64,000 nucleotides of DNA from the NCBI GenBank assembly GCA_914767715.1, contig OU612067.1:1922001-1986000 (forward strand), in the 5' to 3' direction. Both the position numbers and the translations under genes were made by a program. The notes beneath the pieces are model-generated. The model saw nothing but the letters and a program-made list of their open reading frames with translations, was not told the DNA's origin and ran no database searches. This document shows positions 1-11,000 of the stretch, piece after piece. Numbering within the stretch: position 1 is the stretch's first letter; the number at the start of each line of letters is the position of its first letter. This stretch comes from Membranipora membranacea (taxonomy: Eukaryota > Bryozoa > Gymnolaemata > Cheilostomatida > Membraniporidae).

Positions 1-1482
1 ATTCATTAATATTAAAGTAGCAGACAACCACAAAAGTTAAATTTTGACACGTAATGATGTGCTCCTTCCAAATTTGCATGTTATAAACTATAAACTATAA
101 ATAACTTTTGAATTTGAACATTTTTATTATTTCGATTGCAAACTCTCTTCCACCATTTTGTTTCATTAAACCATCCATGAAATAAAACTTAAAATAATCA
201 GAGAAGCTGCTCCAGCCTATAAGCTTCAAAATGAGCCCAAGAACAGGTCAATTGTGCATTTAGGACTGAAGTTAGAACTTATCAAAGTAAGGCCTCGCTG
301 ACGCTCGCTCGCGTGCCTTGCGTAGGGGGATATGATGTCATAAACAAACATTTTACGTATATGTCCACCATTAGAAACTTCATACTCTTGTAGTTTTATC
401 AAAATTGGATGAAACGAGTTGTAATCCAACATGGCTCTTGTCATCATAGAGATTAATCCAAAACAAAAGAGTTGAAGGAGATTAACGCAGATTTTCAGGT
501 GGGTAAAAGTTGATTTCACTTTAACAGTTCCATATACGAAAAAATGTTGAATATTGGCCAAAACCCTGATGTGACCTTACACCCAGGCTTTCCGATCTTC
601 CGAGCGAATATTGAAAGGGTCGATTTCAATGACTCATTACACAGCTTCTGGTGGTCCTAGAGGGTCAATGTTGGGCTTGTCTGGAAGCTGATTAGCTGGA
701 GAAACAGCTGTGATAATCACAGTCTTAATTTCATGGGTGCTTTAACAAGCATTCCCACCATAATTGGCCAAGTGTTAATACTCTCAAATTAATACATTAT
801 CGGAAAAATTAATGTATATAAGTATTTGTTCCTAGAATTAAAGCAGTTTATCTTTTGTTTGTTTTAATCTAAATACATTAACAGCCATCTCAATTACAAA
901 AACATTCACAAAAACAATATAATTGCTATCAATAAAAATCAAGATTACGCATTTTTATGAGATTATAAACAAAACATAGCTTCCAATTTAATTCAGTTAA
1001 TTGCAACCAATGGGTTTTAGGGGCTGCTGATTGCCCTGTGGTGTTGAGTATGTTGCCTATCTGTGAAGGCAAATTGGAAGTGGATTCACATTTAGTGTTG
1101 CCGGAATTGAATGCTACTCAAAAAGATTTGATTTCCACATATAATTTAGACTAATTGGAATAGTAGGAGAGAATTAGAAGAGGTCAGGTTTACTTTATCG
1201 GTTTTGTAATTTGTAATTATTGCTCTTCAATTCATCCTTAATTAATTAAATTAAAGGGTCAGGGTCGGCCAATATTTTGTGTTAGGGCTATTGAAGGATT
1301 GAAATTTAAGAAGAAGAATTTAATCAATAGCGTCAGGTGAGCGAGCAACGAAGTTCAAAGAATAAAAATCTGCTGGGTTATTTTTTAAATACTTCTTCTC
1401 AACTGCCGTTTCTTCTTTTGCCATTCATCATTGTGATTATCATTGTTTTACTTTAAAAAAAATGTATGGCAGGATTACTTAC
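1..1482. other. AT-rich non-coding stretch
   Basis: No coding exon is supported here. If the MFS paralogue whose exon 1 ends at 1483 is intact, this is the beginning of its first intron, because the gene reads leftwards out of the window. A minus-strand open frame at 226-561 has no recognisable domain and looks like chance. Confidence 0.5.
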
Positions 1483-1711
1483 ATGCAAGAAAGGAAATGG
1501 AGAGCCCGACGACTCCTATCTGCCCCGCCATCTTACGATCTCCGAATCGATCCTCATAATGTATCGGGTACACCGTAGAGGCTCCTGCCATGTATCCATT
1601 TGACAGAAGCTGAGACAGACAAGTACTGGCTAACAGTACCCATTTGTACCAGTTAGGCTGAGTGATGACATCACTGGCACCCTGGCAGCATATAATCCTA
1701 CTCTGCGTCAT
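1483..1711 (-). CDS. MFS (MCT-like) transporter paralogue, exon 1 only; gene continues off the left edge
   Basis: The first coding exon starts at ATG 1711 and ends at a GTAAGT donor just below 1483. It is 229 nt, exactly the length and phase (1) of exon 1 of the complete transporter gene at 27888-8085. The 76 encoded residues are about 85% identical by eye to that exon, including the shared VYPIHYEDRFGDRKMAGQIG block, and cover TM1 and most of TM2. The complete neighbour ends with its own stop at 8085, so this exon belongs to a separate tandem copy transcribed leftwards. Nothing in this exon suggests decay, but the rest of the gene is outside the window, so intactness is unknown. Function would be proton- or sodium-linked solute transport by analogy only. 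Confidence 0.82.
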
Positions 1712-3159
1712 AGCGCTACAGTATTACTCTCACACAGCAGCTTACTCTGTACAATAATGTAAGATTAGAATACTATGACTATTTATAGTATAATAAAAAA
1801 AAGTTGGAAAGTCATCCAGATAGGATTGACTGGATCACATTCCAGTACTAACCAGTTTTAACTGGGCCTGCAGTTTTATACATAACTCAGTGAAGTTATT
1901 ACTTCAAAGGATAATTAAGAATGTAAAATAAACTCAACTCAACTCATATCAAAGATTACAAATACATAAATACATAAAGTCATGGGTTATATTGTGAGCT
2001 GTTATGAGTTTTGGGCAGCAGTACTTTTATTCATTCTCATAATATTGATTTAATAAAATCGATTCATTTCATTCATGTGGTGCATTCCATTTAGTGCCAC
2101 ACTTTAATCACAATCACAATAATATATATCATACCTATATTTAGGGTTATATAGTCAGTAGGTATTCTCCCCAAATATTTAGGCTTTACCGCTTAAGGCG
2201 TTATTGGATGTAAAATTGTATCAAAAACGAAATTGGATTTAATCCTTGACTATGTAAAGGTCCTGCTGAGACTCAATGCACAGTCTTAATTATGTGAAAA
2301 CTCAGTTGAAAACCTAATTATTGCACCTACTAAAAAAAATAACAACAGTTTTTTTAGAAACTAAAATAAACTAACAAAAAAGAACTAAAAAAATCTATCA
2401 TTATTTCAAGTCACTTTCTTGCCTTGTATGCAATTGGTCAACATGCAAAGTAAATAGGCCAGACGATTTATATATAATATTCACATCTTGCCCCTCTTTA
2501 GAAGAGAATGTTTTCTATATGTCAACATAGTTTTAAATTTGTACTATTTGTACTATTTTACTTAAACTACTGCTGCCACTCAGGCAAGTGTGTGCTTATT
2601 GAATTTTGTATAGTCCAAAGATAACTGATTGAGGCTTTAGTCTCAGAATCGTCACCTAATGGGCAAATAATTTGCTGATTAACTGATTTTCAAAATCAGG
2701 GAATGAAATTAACCATTAGGTAAGGACGTCATTAATTTCAACTAGTAAGAAGGTAATGACTTTACTATTTCAGCTGGATAATTAATTTCATACCCTGATT
2801 TTGACCATTAGTTTGTACATATTGCAGCCTCACATTGTTAGTTTTGAGCCATACAGAATTCAATAAGCACACATTTGCCTATATGGTGGTGGTAGTGCAT
2901 ATTACTAGTATTGGTAACAATATTGGTGTTGGCGCAGACGTTGGTGTTGGTGTTAGTATAAGTTTTAGTTTTATTGTGGTTTTTAGTAAAAGTATTACAA
3001 ATAATAATGATATAACTGTTATCATACATCTCAGATTAAATAGAAAAGTTTATACGAAAACCCTGCATATACTAATGATCTAAACATTTATTCATTTTCA
3101 TACTTGTGATGATCCATCGATTAAGACTGCTGTTTGGTCGAGTTAACCAAACTTGTATT
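1712..3159. other. AT-rich intergenic DNA
   Basis: This is the upstream region of the paralogue exon, and promoter sequence would be expected here. I see no defined element apart from a low-complexity GGTGTTGGT-rich patch at about 2885-2960, whose open frames on both strands are compositional. Confidence 0.4.
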
Positions 3160-3195
3160 CATATGGTAATTAGCATGAATCTCGGTTAAGAAGTG

Positions 3196-3562
3196 TGTGG
3201 ATATCAAGCTTTGATAGCGCATATGATCACATCCTTTGCTATTAGGCGAGAAGTCCCGTGTTCAAACCCCCCTCTCGTCTCGAGGGAATTACCCTGACTT
3301 CTCCCTACCCACATACCACATTACTCAAAATCAACTTCAACCAACAACTTACACAAATCACACATATCCCAAACTCAGACAAATCTCATAATCATAAACC
3401 GACTGATGGAACTACTCATCCTTCTAACATCATTGATGTGTGCTCTCAGTAATAATCAAAATTGTCCTGGGGTCTTTGAGAACTAGGGGTGTTACACCTG
3501 TTCTCTGGAGAGTATGGTCTCATACCGCCACCCTCCCCACCACATAAGACAAGACAAGACAA
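3196..3562 (+). repeat. tRNA-derived SINE with (ACAAG)n tail
   Basis: The 5' part resembles a pol III promoter: an A-box-like GATAGCGCATATG followed about 45 bp later by a B-box-like GTGTTCAAACCC. A unique body of about 250 bp follows, ending in CCACCACATAAGACAAGACAAGAC plus A residues, the short tandem 3' tail expected of a SINE. A host segment (ATATGGTAATTAG...CATGAATCTCGGTTAAG) occurs on both sides, at about 3160-3192 and 3642-3677. That is far longer than a normal target duplication, so a local duplication accompanied or followed insertion. Confidence 0.6.
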
Positions 3563-3944
3563 AATGTGACATGCAACCGAGTGTCCAATGTGTAACCAAA
3601 ATATTCCTTATTTCACTTCACCACACAATGAGCATCATATATATGGTAATTAGAAGGTCATGAATCTCGGTTAAGTATGGGGAGATCAAGGGACCAGGCT
3701 TAAGACATTCTATTCATGATGATAAATCATGATTTATTGTGTGTATGATTTTTGACCGCTCTTTATAGTTTCTGTACCTGAGCATGTCTTTTGTCCAAGG
3801 CTTGCAGGAAGTGAATTGCGGAGATTATAGCATAAGTTTCTATGAGAACTTGAGGTTGCAAATAAAAAAATCTGAGAACTTAGTCTAAACAAACAATCAT
3901 AACATAGGGCTTTATGAGGACTATATAATTGTCTTCAACGGAGA

Positions 3945-4030
3945 GAGGGTGAAATTGACAGAAAGTCTGATTAACAAATCTAGACTAGACTATAATAGTC
4001 TAATCTAGATTTGTTAATCAGACTTACAGC
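3945..4030 (+). pseudogene. Relic of MFS transporter exon 6 containing a palindrome
   Basis: The segment GGTGAAATTGACA at about 3950 and TCTAGATTTGTTAATCAGAC at about 4001 match, in order, the two halves of exon 6 of the transporter gene (17821-17923). An inverted copy of the second half has been inserted between them. The result is a palindrome with arms of about 21 bp around AGTCTGATTAAC...GTTAATCAGACT. It lies on the plus strand, opposite to both transporter genes, and is not translatable. Confidence 0.45.
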
Positions 4031-4904
4031 TCATTGTGAATAAGAGGAAGGTATTAGAAAGGCAGCAGACAAAATAGTTGATGAATGAATAGCATGTCTT
4101 CACAATCACAGGCTTTATTTGTAGGGGGAACAAATCATGTGGATATGATATTTTACTCTATTATCACAGAAACATAGCTGAACTTGTGATTGAACATTCC
4201 TAATTTCATTCACTAAGAAACTAAACAGTTTTTAGTCACTACAAGCGGGTTATGTTAAGTTAACACTAAAGCTGTTGGTTCGCTAGCTTGAATGTTGTCT
4301 GGCTGTTCTGAGACTTTGAGATGTACACAGGGAATCTGTGTCATCGCTGGTGCCATTGAGAAAATTGTATCTACTCTCTGTGTGCTTGCAAAGGAATCTA
4401 GACCTTTTGTTGTTATGTTACGACACTTGACAATATCCGTTGCTGAGTAGATTTTGATCAGGTTGAGAAGTGTACCACCATGCAGAAAATCACTTAAGTG
4501 AATTCAATTTTATCAAAAGTGTTGGGACCACTGAGGACTAAAACCACTGACTTAATGATGAGCACAGCATAACAGTCAAATATTAATTTTAGAACAGCAC
4601 AGCAAAAGGGCACATATTATCATTTTGGCGCTGAATGCATTAATGCTGAGATAAATGCATCTTTTGGTGGGACCCTCTAGATTTTCACATCCACTTTCCA
4701 CTTTGTGTAATTCTCACTATTTCCTCCAGATTTGAGAGAAGACAGCCTTCTATCGCAATTTTTTAGTAACTATCCAAGCACTTGTTGAATAGTAGTTACT
4801 GGTTAGGTCTTAACACACAAAATTAAAAGGAATTGTGCTATTTTAATAATGTTAACAAATTTACCTGTTGTATTTAAATTCATACTATTATTGTCAATGA
4901 GATG

Positions 4905-5200
4905 GTTGATACTGGACATTGGCAAAGTAAGGGCATGTAAGTCCCAGGGGCCCATGTGCTGATGGTGTATTTCATCTTACTTTGATACTTTAGTACTAGT
5001 ACAAATATGAAATTATTTCGGGTCAAATATACGTTTTAGCCCTTCCTAGTGGTAAGAATTGCTCTCAGAGCGTCATCAGATGAGGCTCCGCCCCAGACCA
5101 TGTTGGGGGCTGTCAGCGCCCCCCCCCCCCAAAAACCCCCCTTCCTCAAAGCAACGCGACGCAGTGCAGTATTGCTGTAAATTGAAATCTCCCACTTTTG
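4905..5200 (-). repeat. Dispersed repeat with GC-rich core, copy 1
   Basis: The sequence from about 4905 (ACTGGACATTGGCAAAG) through TACTAGTACAAATATGAAAT, the GGGTCAAATATAC segment, CCCTTCCTAGTGG and a GC-rich CTCCGCCCC...CCCCAAAA core is repeated in inverse orientation at about 10020-10320. A partial third copy of the GC-rich core lies at about 61600-61770. No coding capacity was seen. It is probably a non-autonomous mobile element; its termini are not resolved. Confidence 0.6.
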
Positions 5201-5689
5201 AATATAAATTATGATATAGCATGATACACATTTATTGATAACAATCTTCATCATTATGATGATAGCATATGTCCGGATAGAACCAGATATTATCTACAGT
5301 TTCCTGATCTGCACTGCCAACTACAGTTTTATACTGCAAATTATTACTAACGGCTTTTTAAAGGTGTCAAAGTTGATAGCAAATTAATAGTCTGCTCTTC
5401 CGTAATTCAACAACTAAATCATTAAACCACAAACCTGCCAAGTGTTATATTATTATATTGTTATTTCCTTATATCAATACAAATATAATGATGAACATCA
5501 TGTGAATGTCTATTTCTGTTAACTGTGACCTCACTGATAGCTTTAGAATCTCCACCACCAGAGGGACCAAACTTGTTAGTTGTATGTATTTCTATGTTTG
5601 TATAAAAGCCTATAAAATCTTCCCAGTTTCGGTCTGCAATGATCTGATTGATATTGATAGCAGTTGCAATATTCTCGGCCAGGTATGTG

Positions 5690-5745
5690 TGCTAGCCTGG
5701 GCAGGCTGGGCTGGGCAGGCTGGGCTGGGCAGGGCAGGCTACACA
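5690..5745 (+). repeat. GC-rich 10-bp minisatellite
   Basis: About five degenerate copies of GGCAGGCTGG / GGCTGGGCTGG lie immediately upstream of the exon-4 relic. The open frame across it is compositional. Confidence 0.7.
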
Positions 5746-5817
5746 GCCTGTCCAGGCTATATGTGTGCTATAAGATCATATGTTCAACAAAGCTACCACC
5801 TTACCACTCTAACCTTT

Positions 5818-5885
5818 CAGCAGGGAGAAGCGTATAGAAGTTGGCAAGCCACAAAAGGACTTCGGTTCTCAATCAAGCCCTCAGG
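5818..5885 (+). pseudogene. Relic of MFS transporter exon 4 (3' half)
   Basis: CAGGGAGAAGCGTATAGAAG through CTCAGGTAACTATT is clearly homologous to the 3' half of exon 4 of the transporter (18756-18923), including the conserved donor GTAACTATT. Translation gives QGEAYRSWQATKGLRF...KPSG against QGEADSSQQDIKGPRF...RPSG. The transmembrane half of the exon is missing and is replaced by the upstream minisatellite. It is on the opposite strand from the functional copies and lies after, not before, the exon-6 relic, so this is rearranged debris rather than a collinear gene. Confidence 0.6.
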
Positions 5886-5889
5886 TAAC

Positions 5890-8084
5890 TATTATTTCAC
5901 TTTGAGAGCATCGTCTATCTTGTCTTCATAGGAAATGGACACCAGTTGCCCGGAGACCATTTCTGGAGACTGTTTAACAATAGCCTGTTTTCCAGTTCCA
6001 TAACATATGATCATTATCATAGGACCTTTTCTGTGGAATTCAACTGCCAAAAATAGTTTACAATATACTAAGTATAACAGATGACAAAGCTTGATATCCC
6101 TGGAACCAAAATTGTCTGCTTTCATGCAAGTAAGTAAACGCTCATTGTTTTTCCTTTAGATTTTTGTTAAAGCTACAAATGGCATTTCTGAGGTTAGTTG
6201 TGTAAGACTTTTGATGATTGTTCTGCCAAAAGACAAGGAATGAATGCCAATAAATTATTCTTATTGCTCAAGAATTACCAAAGGACAAACAAAGAACTTT
6301 ATGTTGCCCACGCTCTTGCATAACACCATATTTGTACAGGACAGAATAATTTCCGACTATGTGGGAGTGATCTGCGTCTCTGTATAGAGGTTATGTGGAA
6401 ACAGAGTCCAGATGCGTAATATTGCTGTAATGTAATGTCGATGTGAAGATTTGGCAGACTTTCCTTTGTGATTATGCCAAAATATTTCATCAAAGCAACA
6501 CTAGCAAAAGATTATCATATCTTTTTGCCTGAATAAATATTTTAATTATTTTATATAAAACGACACATCAATTGTGGTTTAATTGCTGTTTTGCAATAAT
6601 ATATATCTATCTAAAATTTTGTATCTGAGGAAAATGTAAAAAAATATGGCATTTTCATCCTCCAAGAGCTGTCACTCAAATGCAGACAGAACAATATTTG
6701 GTGCCAGTAATAAAACATTATGGCACATTGAACAGAATGAAAAAAACAGTTAGATGACGGTTCTGAGGTCATGAGTCTGAGATCCAAGGAATTGTGGATT
6801 TCTTGAGCTGCCAAGAATTTTATTTGATTTATATCTATTATAAATTTGAAACCAGGAATTTACTGATTGATGAATTATTTCCTTGTTATTCATTCTTCTT
6901 CAGACATGATTAGACATAATAAGGTCAATGGAAAGATACTCTTGAATAAAGCAATTGTGGACAAATGTATATGAGCGCAAAATCAGGTAAAAAAGCTCAA
7001 AAAAGTGCAGATGAAAAAAAGACTCAAATAAGACGCTGTTCCAATCAATAGCGTAATTTTTCCTTTCAAGACTACGTAATGAATCAATTAGCAATGGATT
7101 AATATAATGTTTGGCGAAAAAAACATTAATTAGTAGTTTTGGTGCCTCAAAACAGCCATCCGCTATCAATTACCTTTCAATTTTTGGTGGCTTTCCAAAA
7201 TTGAAATGCGGGAGATTCATTATCATTTATTTAATGGGTGGCATTCCAGACTAGAAGACAGATTTGATCCGGTTCTCACTGGTTATATCCGGACCTATCG
7301 TTACGTTAGTCCTGTTATAAATGTACTCCAAGCCGAAATGGTTTTCTGTGGCTGCTTCTTTGCACTGTTCCAAACATCAACAACTTGCTTTGAATGTAGT
7401 TTGCTATTCATACATATGTCTTATCCTATATCTTATGATACTGATTTCATACTTCGGGTTTATTTTCAGGAGTTCACCGTTACCTTTTTGTTAAAAATTG
7501 TCATCTCAACATCAATGAAAGGACAACTCTTGCAAAGGTTAGCAACAACAGCAGACACAATGATTTTGGTTATCGAATCGCGCTACATACCACCGGTTAC
7601 GAATTCAAAGTTTAATAATTGAGAGTCGAGATGCTTATTACATCTGGAAAAGATGAGGTTCCAACATTCCAATCCTCAATAGAGTAAGGATAAAAAGCCG
7701 TACACATGAAACAACAATATCCAATATGAGGTTCTTATTTATACCATTCTCTACCGACTACCATCAAGCTAAAAATTGTTATTGCAGATGAAAATGGGTT
7801 ATGGATTTAATTCTATCCATTATTTATTCAACGATGAATTTTCATATTAATAAGTTTTATTATATTTTTGATTTTATTATGAAGCACGACATAATGCATT
7901 CAAGTGCCTTTAGCACGTCTAATAAAATTGATCTATCTGGGTGTAAAGCTCTTTTACGATTATTAACTGAGGAGTTAAATTATAGTGAAAGGCAGGTTAA
8001 GGTATGTTTAATTACGATTGGTTGTGGAAAAATGTACTCTCTTATGGCTTTTGTGAATAAATCCACTGTGTAAGGATAATCTCC
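5890..8084. other. Intergenic DNA downstream of the transporter gene
   Basis: Several unremarkable open frames occur (for example 7206-7622 plus and 6900-7169 minus), but none has a recognisable domain, a credible splice context or a homologue in the window. I see nothing supportable here. Confidence 0.4.
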
Positions 8085-11000
8085 TCACAAGATCATTTCA
8101 AAGTGTCCTTCAGACACCACAAAGTTATCTTGAGATGAATCTACTTTTGTAGTGATGACATCATCAGGAGTCGCCTCATACTGTTTGCTTTCTCCGAGTT
8201 GTCCGATAGCGAAAGGTAAGAAGATGATTATTCCAGTTAGTTGAATAGCAAAAATGGCGACTATCCCCATAGATAAGTTAACCTCCACCTGTAGGTACAC
8301 TGTAACAGGAATCATAAGACAGGTGATTTATCAACACAGAGAGGTCAGTATTAGTCCTAATGGTAACAAAAATAATGAATATGTGATTGTTTAGTTACTG
8401 CTCACTGTGTTATAATTGGCTAGTCTGAGGTGACGCACTGGATACCCTTCAAATAATCCTAAGGCGTTGTTTATGATCGAAGAAGTCTGATTTTTTCCGC
8501 GACCCGGTTAATACTCAAAATTGTTGTATTCATATTGAGAAGTAGGCATCCGGAAATTGAAAACGACTATCACCTAAAACTCCCCTCATTGTCTGAAGAC
8601 ATGAGCACTATCAAACTTACATGCTAGATAAGGACTGGACAGACCTCCGATTCCTTCTAGAACATTCTGCAGCATGAATAGAGCCATCACATGTTGTGAA
8701 GAGCACAACTCCAAACATGTGGGAAATAAGTTGCTCACATAGAGAGTGCGAGATATTCCGTAGGCTGCTATTAAAGGTACATAATGTGCTACAAAATAAA
8801 GCATATCACCAAAGTGGGTTTTCAAAGGAGTTCAATCACTAGGCATGAGCGGAATCGTTCACCAAATTCTTTTTTTTTGTGTGTTTTGTGAACCTTTTCC
8901 GAAGTAGTTAGTGTGAGTTTTTCACTGCACACTAGGACGAGAGTCTTATTCTTATAAGCCTATATCTATCCAATTCATACCAAAACACTATCATTTCACC
9001 TAACAAGTCGTAGGAGGTTGCTAAGTTGGTAAGAGCGACGGTCCTTCAGCCCGAGAGTGCTGAAGGTTGTGGGTTCGAAACCCACTGCAGTCCATCGCCT
9101 ACTGGGGTTTGGTTGTGCTCAGACCTGCCTTCAAATAGAGAGCAACCTGGCGCAGAAATCGCTTCAGGATGTGACGAGTGATATAACCATCTGGCATTTC
9201 AAACAACCGATTTAATATTCATACTGTTTCCCCACTGATCTGTAGCCAGTAAAATTGAAAAAGTGGGTTAGCTTCAATATTCTTGAGATTTGGGAACAGT
9301 CTACTGGCCTTCAGAGGTTTGAAGTCAAAAGTCATGTCTCAAATGATCCCGTGTTGGCTGCATTTATTTGGAGGATATCTACCTATAAACCTCCCCCTCT
9401 TTTTGCAAATTCTGTTTTTTTTTTCTTTTTGATGATTTTAATGATTGGGGAGAAAAATATAAGTGTGCTTCACGCAATTATATTCGAAAGTGACAATCAA
9501 CCATTGTAATATATTGTTTGGCGGCAGACAGGGCATATTTTTACCTTCAGTGATACCAGGAATAAGTAGCATCATCCACATAGTGGCCGACACTAGACAT
9601 GATCCTACATGAAGTATTGATGAAGAGAAACTACACATCCAGGTCAAGGCCAAATATCCAAATGCAGTACATAACATCACAAATCCTTGAGCTGACATAG
9701 CTGTAATAATATTAAAACCAAACTGTAAAGATATGTAAATCGATAAATTTGGCCTAGTCTCAGTGGCCCCGAACATTTCATGAGCAAAGTTGGACCACAG
9801 ATATAAATAGTTCCAGGGCTTCTCTTAATATATGCATCACATAGATATTAGAAAATAATGACAATGAGGTTATCTGGAGACTATAGCTTACAGTGAAACT
9901 CTGAATGGTATTTTGTCTCAACTTGGCATGGGGAGACAAGTACTTGAACTCTGACCGGTTGGCATACTTGCCAAGTAATCTAAATACAAAATAGGGAGAT
10001 TCCATTTTACGGCGATACTGCACCACAACGTGGTGCTTCGAGGGTGCGAAGCACCCGAGTCATCCACCTGGGATTTTGGGGGGCGGTGTGAGCCCCCCAG
10101 CGGGGTACGGGGCGGAGCCCCGTCTGCAGAAGCTCTGAGAGCGTTTCCAGCCACTAGGAAGGGCTGAAAAGGTATATTTGACCCCAAATAATTTCATGTT
10201 TGTACTAGTACTAAAATATCAAACTGAGGTGAAATACACTTTAAACAATTACAATCAATCCATGGGCCCCTGGGACTCTTACATACATGCCTTTACATTG
10301 TCAATGTCCAGTATCAAACACCCCATTGGCAAAGTAGAGGCATGTAAGGCCCAGGGGCCCTTGCCTGTCAAGACAGGCTACAAGTGCCCATGCATCATCA
10401 AGATCTGAAAATGTGCTCAGTCACAGACAATGAGAATCCAGATAAGGTACTATATTCCTGTTTGACTAACATTAAATATGTTTCAAAGTGTTTGGTCCGA
10501 GCTTTGTTAAATTGTAGTGGACCTACCTTTGGAGTTGTTAGGTTTCTATTTTCCTTCACTTAAGTTTAACTAGACTAGACAGTACATTCAAGACGCGTAG
10601 CAGCACGCCTAGAGGAAGAGTACAAAGAGTTTGCGAAGTTAGTCAAAAAGAGCGTGCGGAAGGACAAGAGGGACAACATCGAAGATATGGCAGGAGCTGC
10701 ACAAGAATCTGCTGACATGGGTCAGATGAAGGCAGTGTACGATATCACGAGAGAGCTGAGCGGAACGAGGCGGAAATCAACTGCTAGACTCAAGGACAAG
10801 AATGGTCAAATAGTTGTTGACCCCAAAGAACAAGCACTTTCAAGAAGTTCTTAATCAAGCAGAGCTTGAGGACCCCTCGGATATACCCAGCACAGGTACG
10901 GCTTTGGAGATAGATGATGATCCACCTAGTCTTTCGGAGATTGAAGAGATTATCAAAGCCTCGCGCAATGGTAAAGCGCCAGGAATTGATGAGCTACCTG

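Noticed and set aside
7206-7622. 138-codon plus-strand open frame
   Set aside because: No domain, no splice context, no homologue in the window and AT-driven composition.
9010-9095. Possible functional tRNA gene
   Set aside because: Acceptor strands do not pair and the anticodon loop is too large; a SINE-like body follows.
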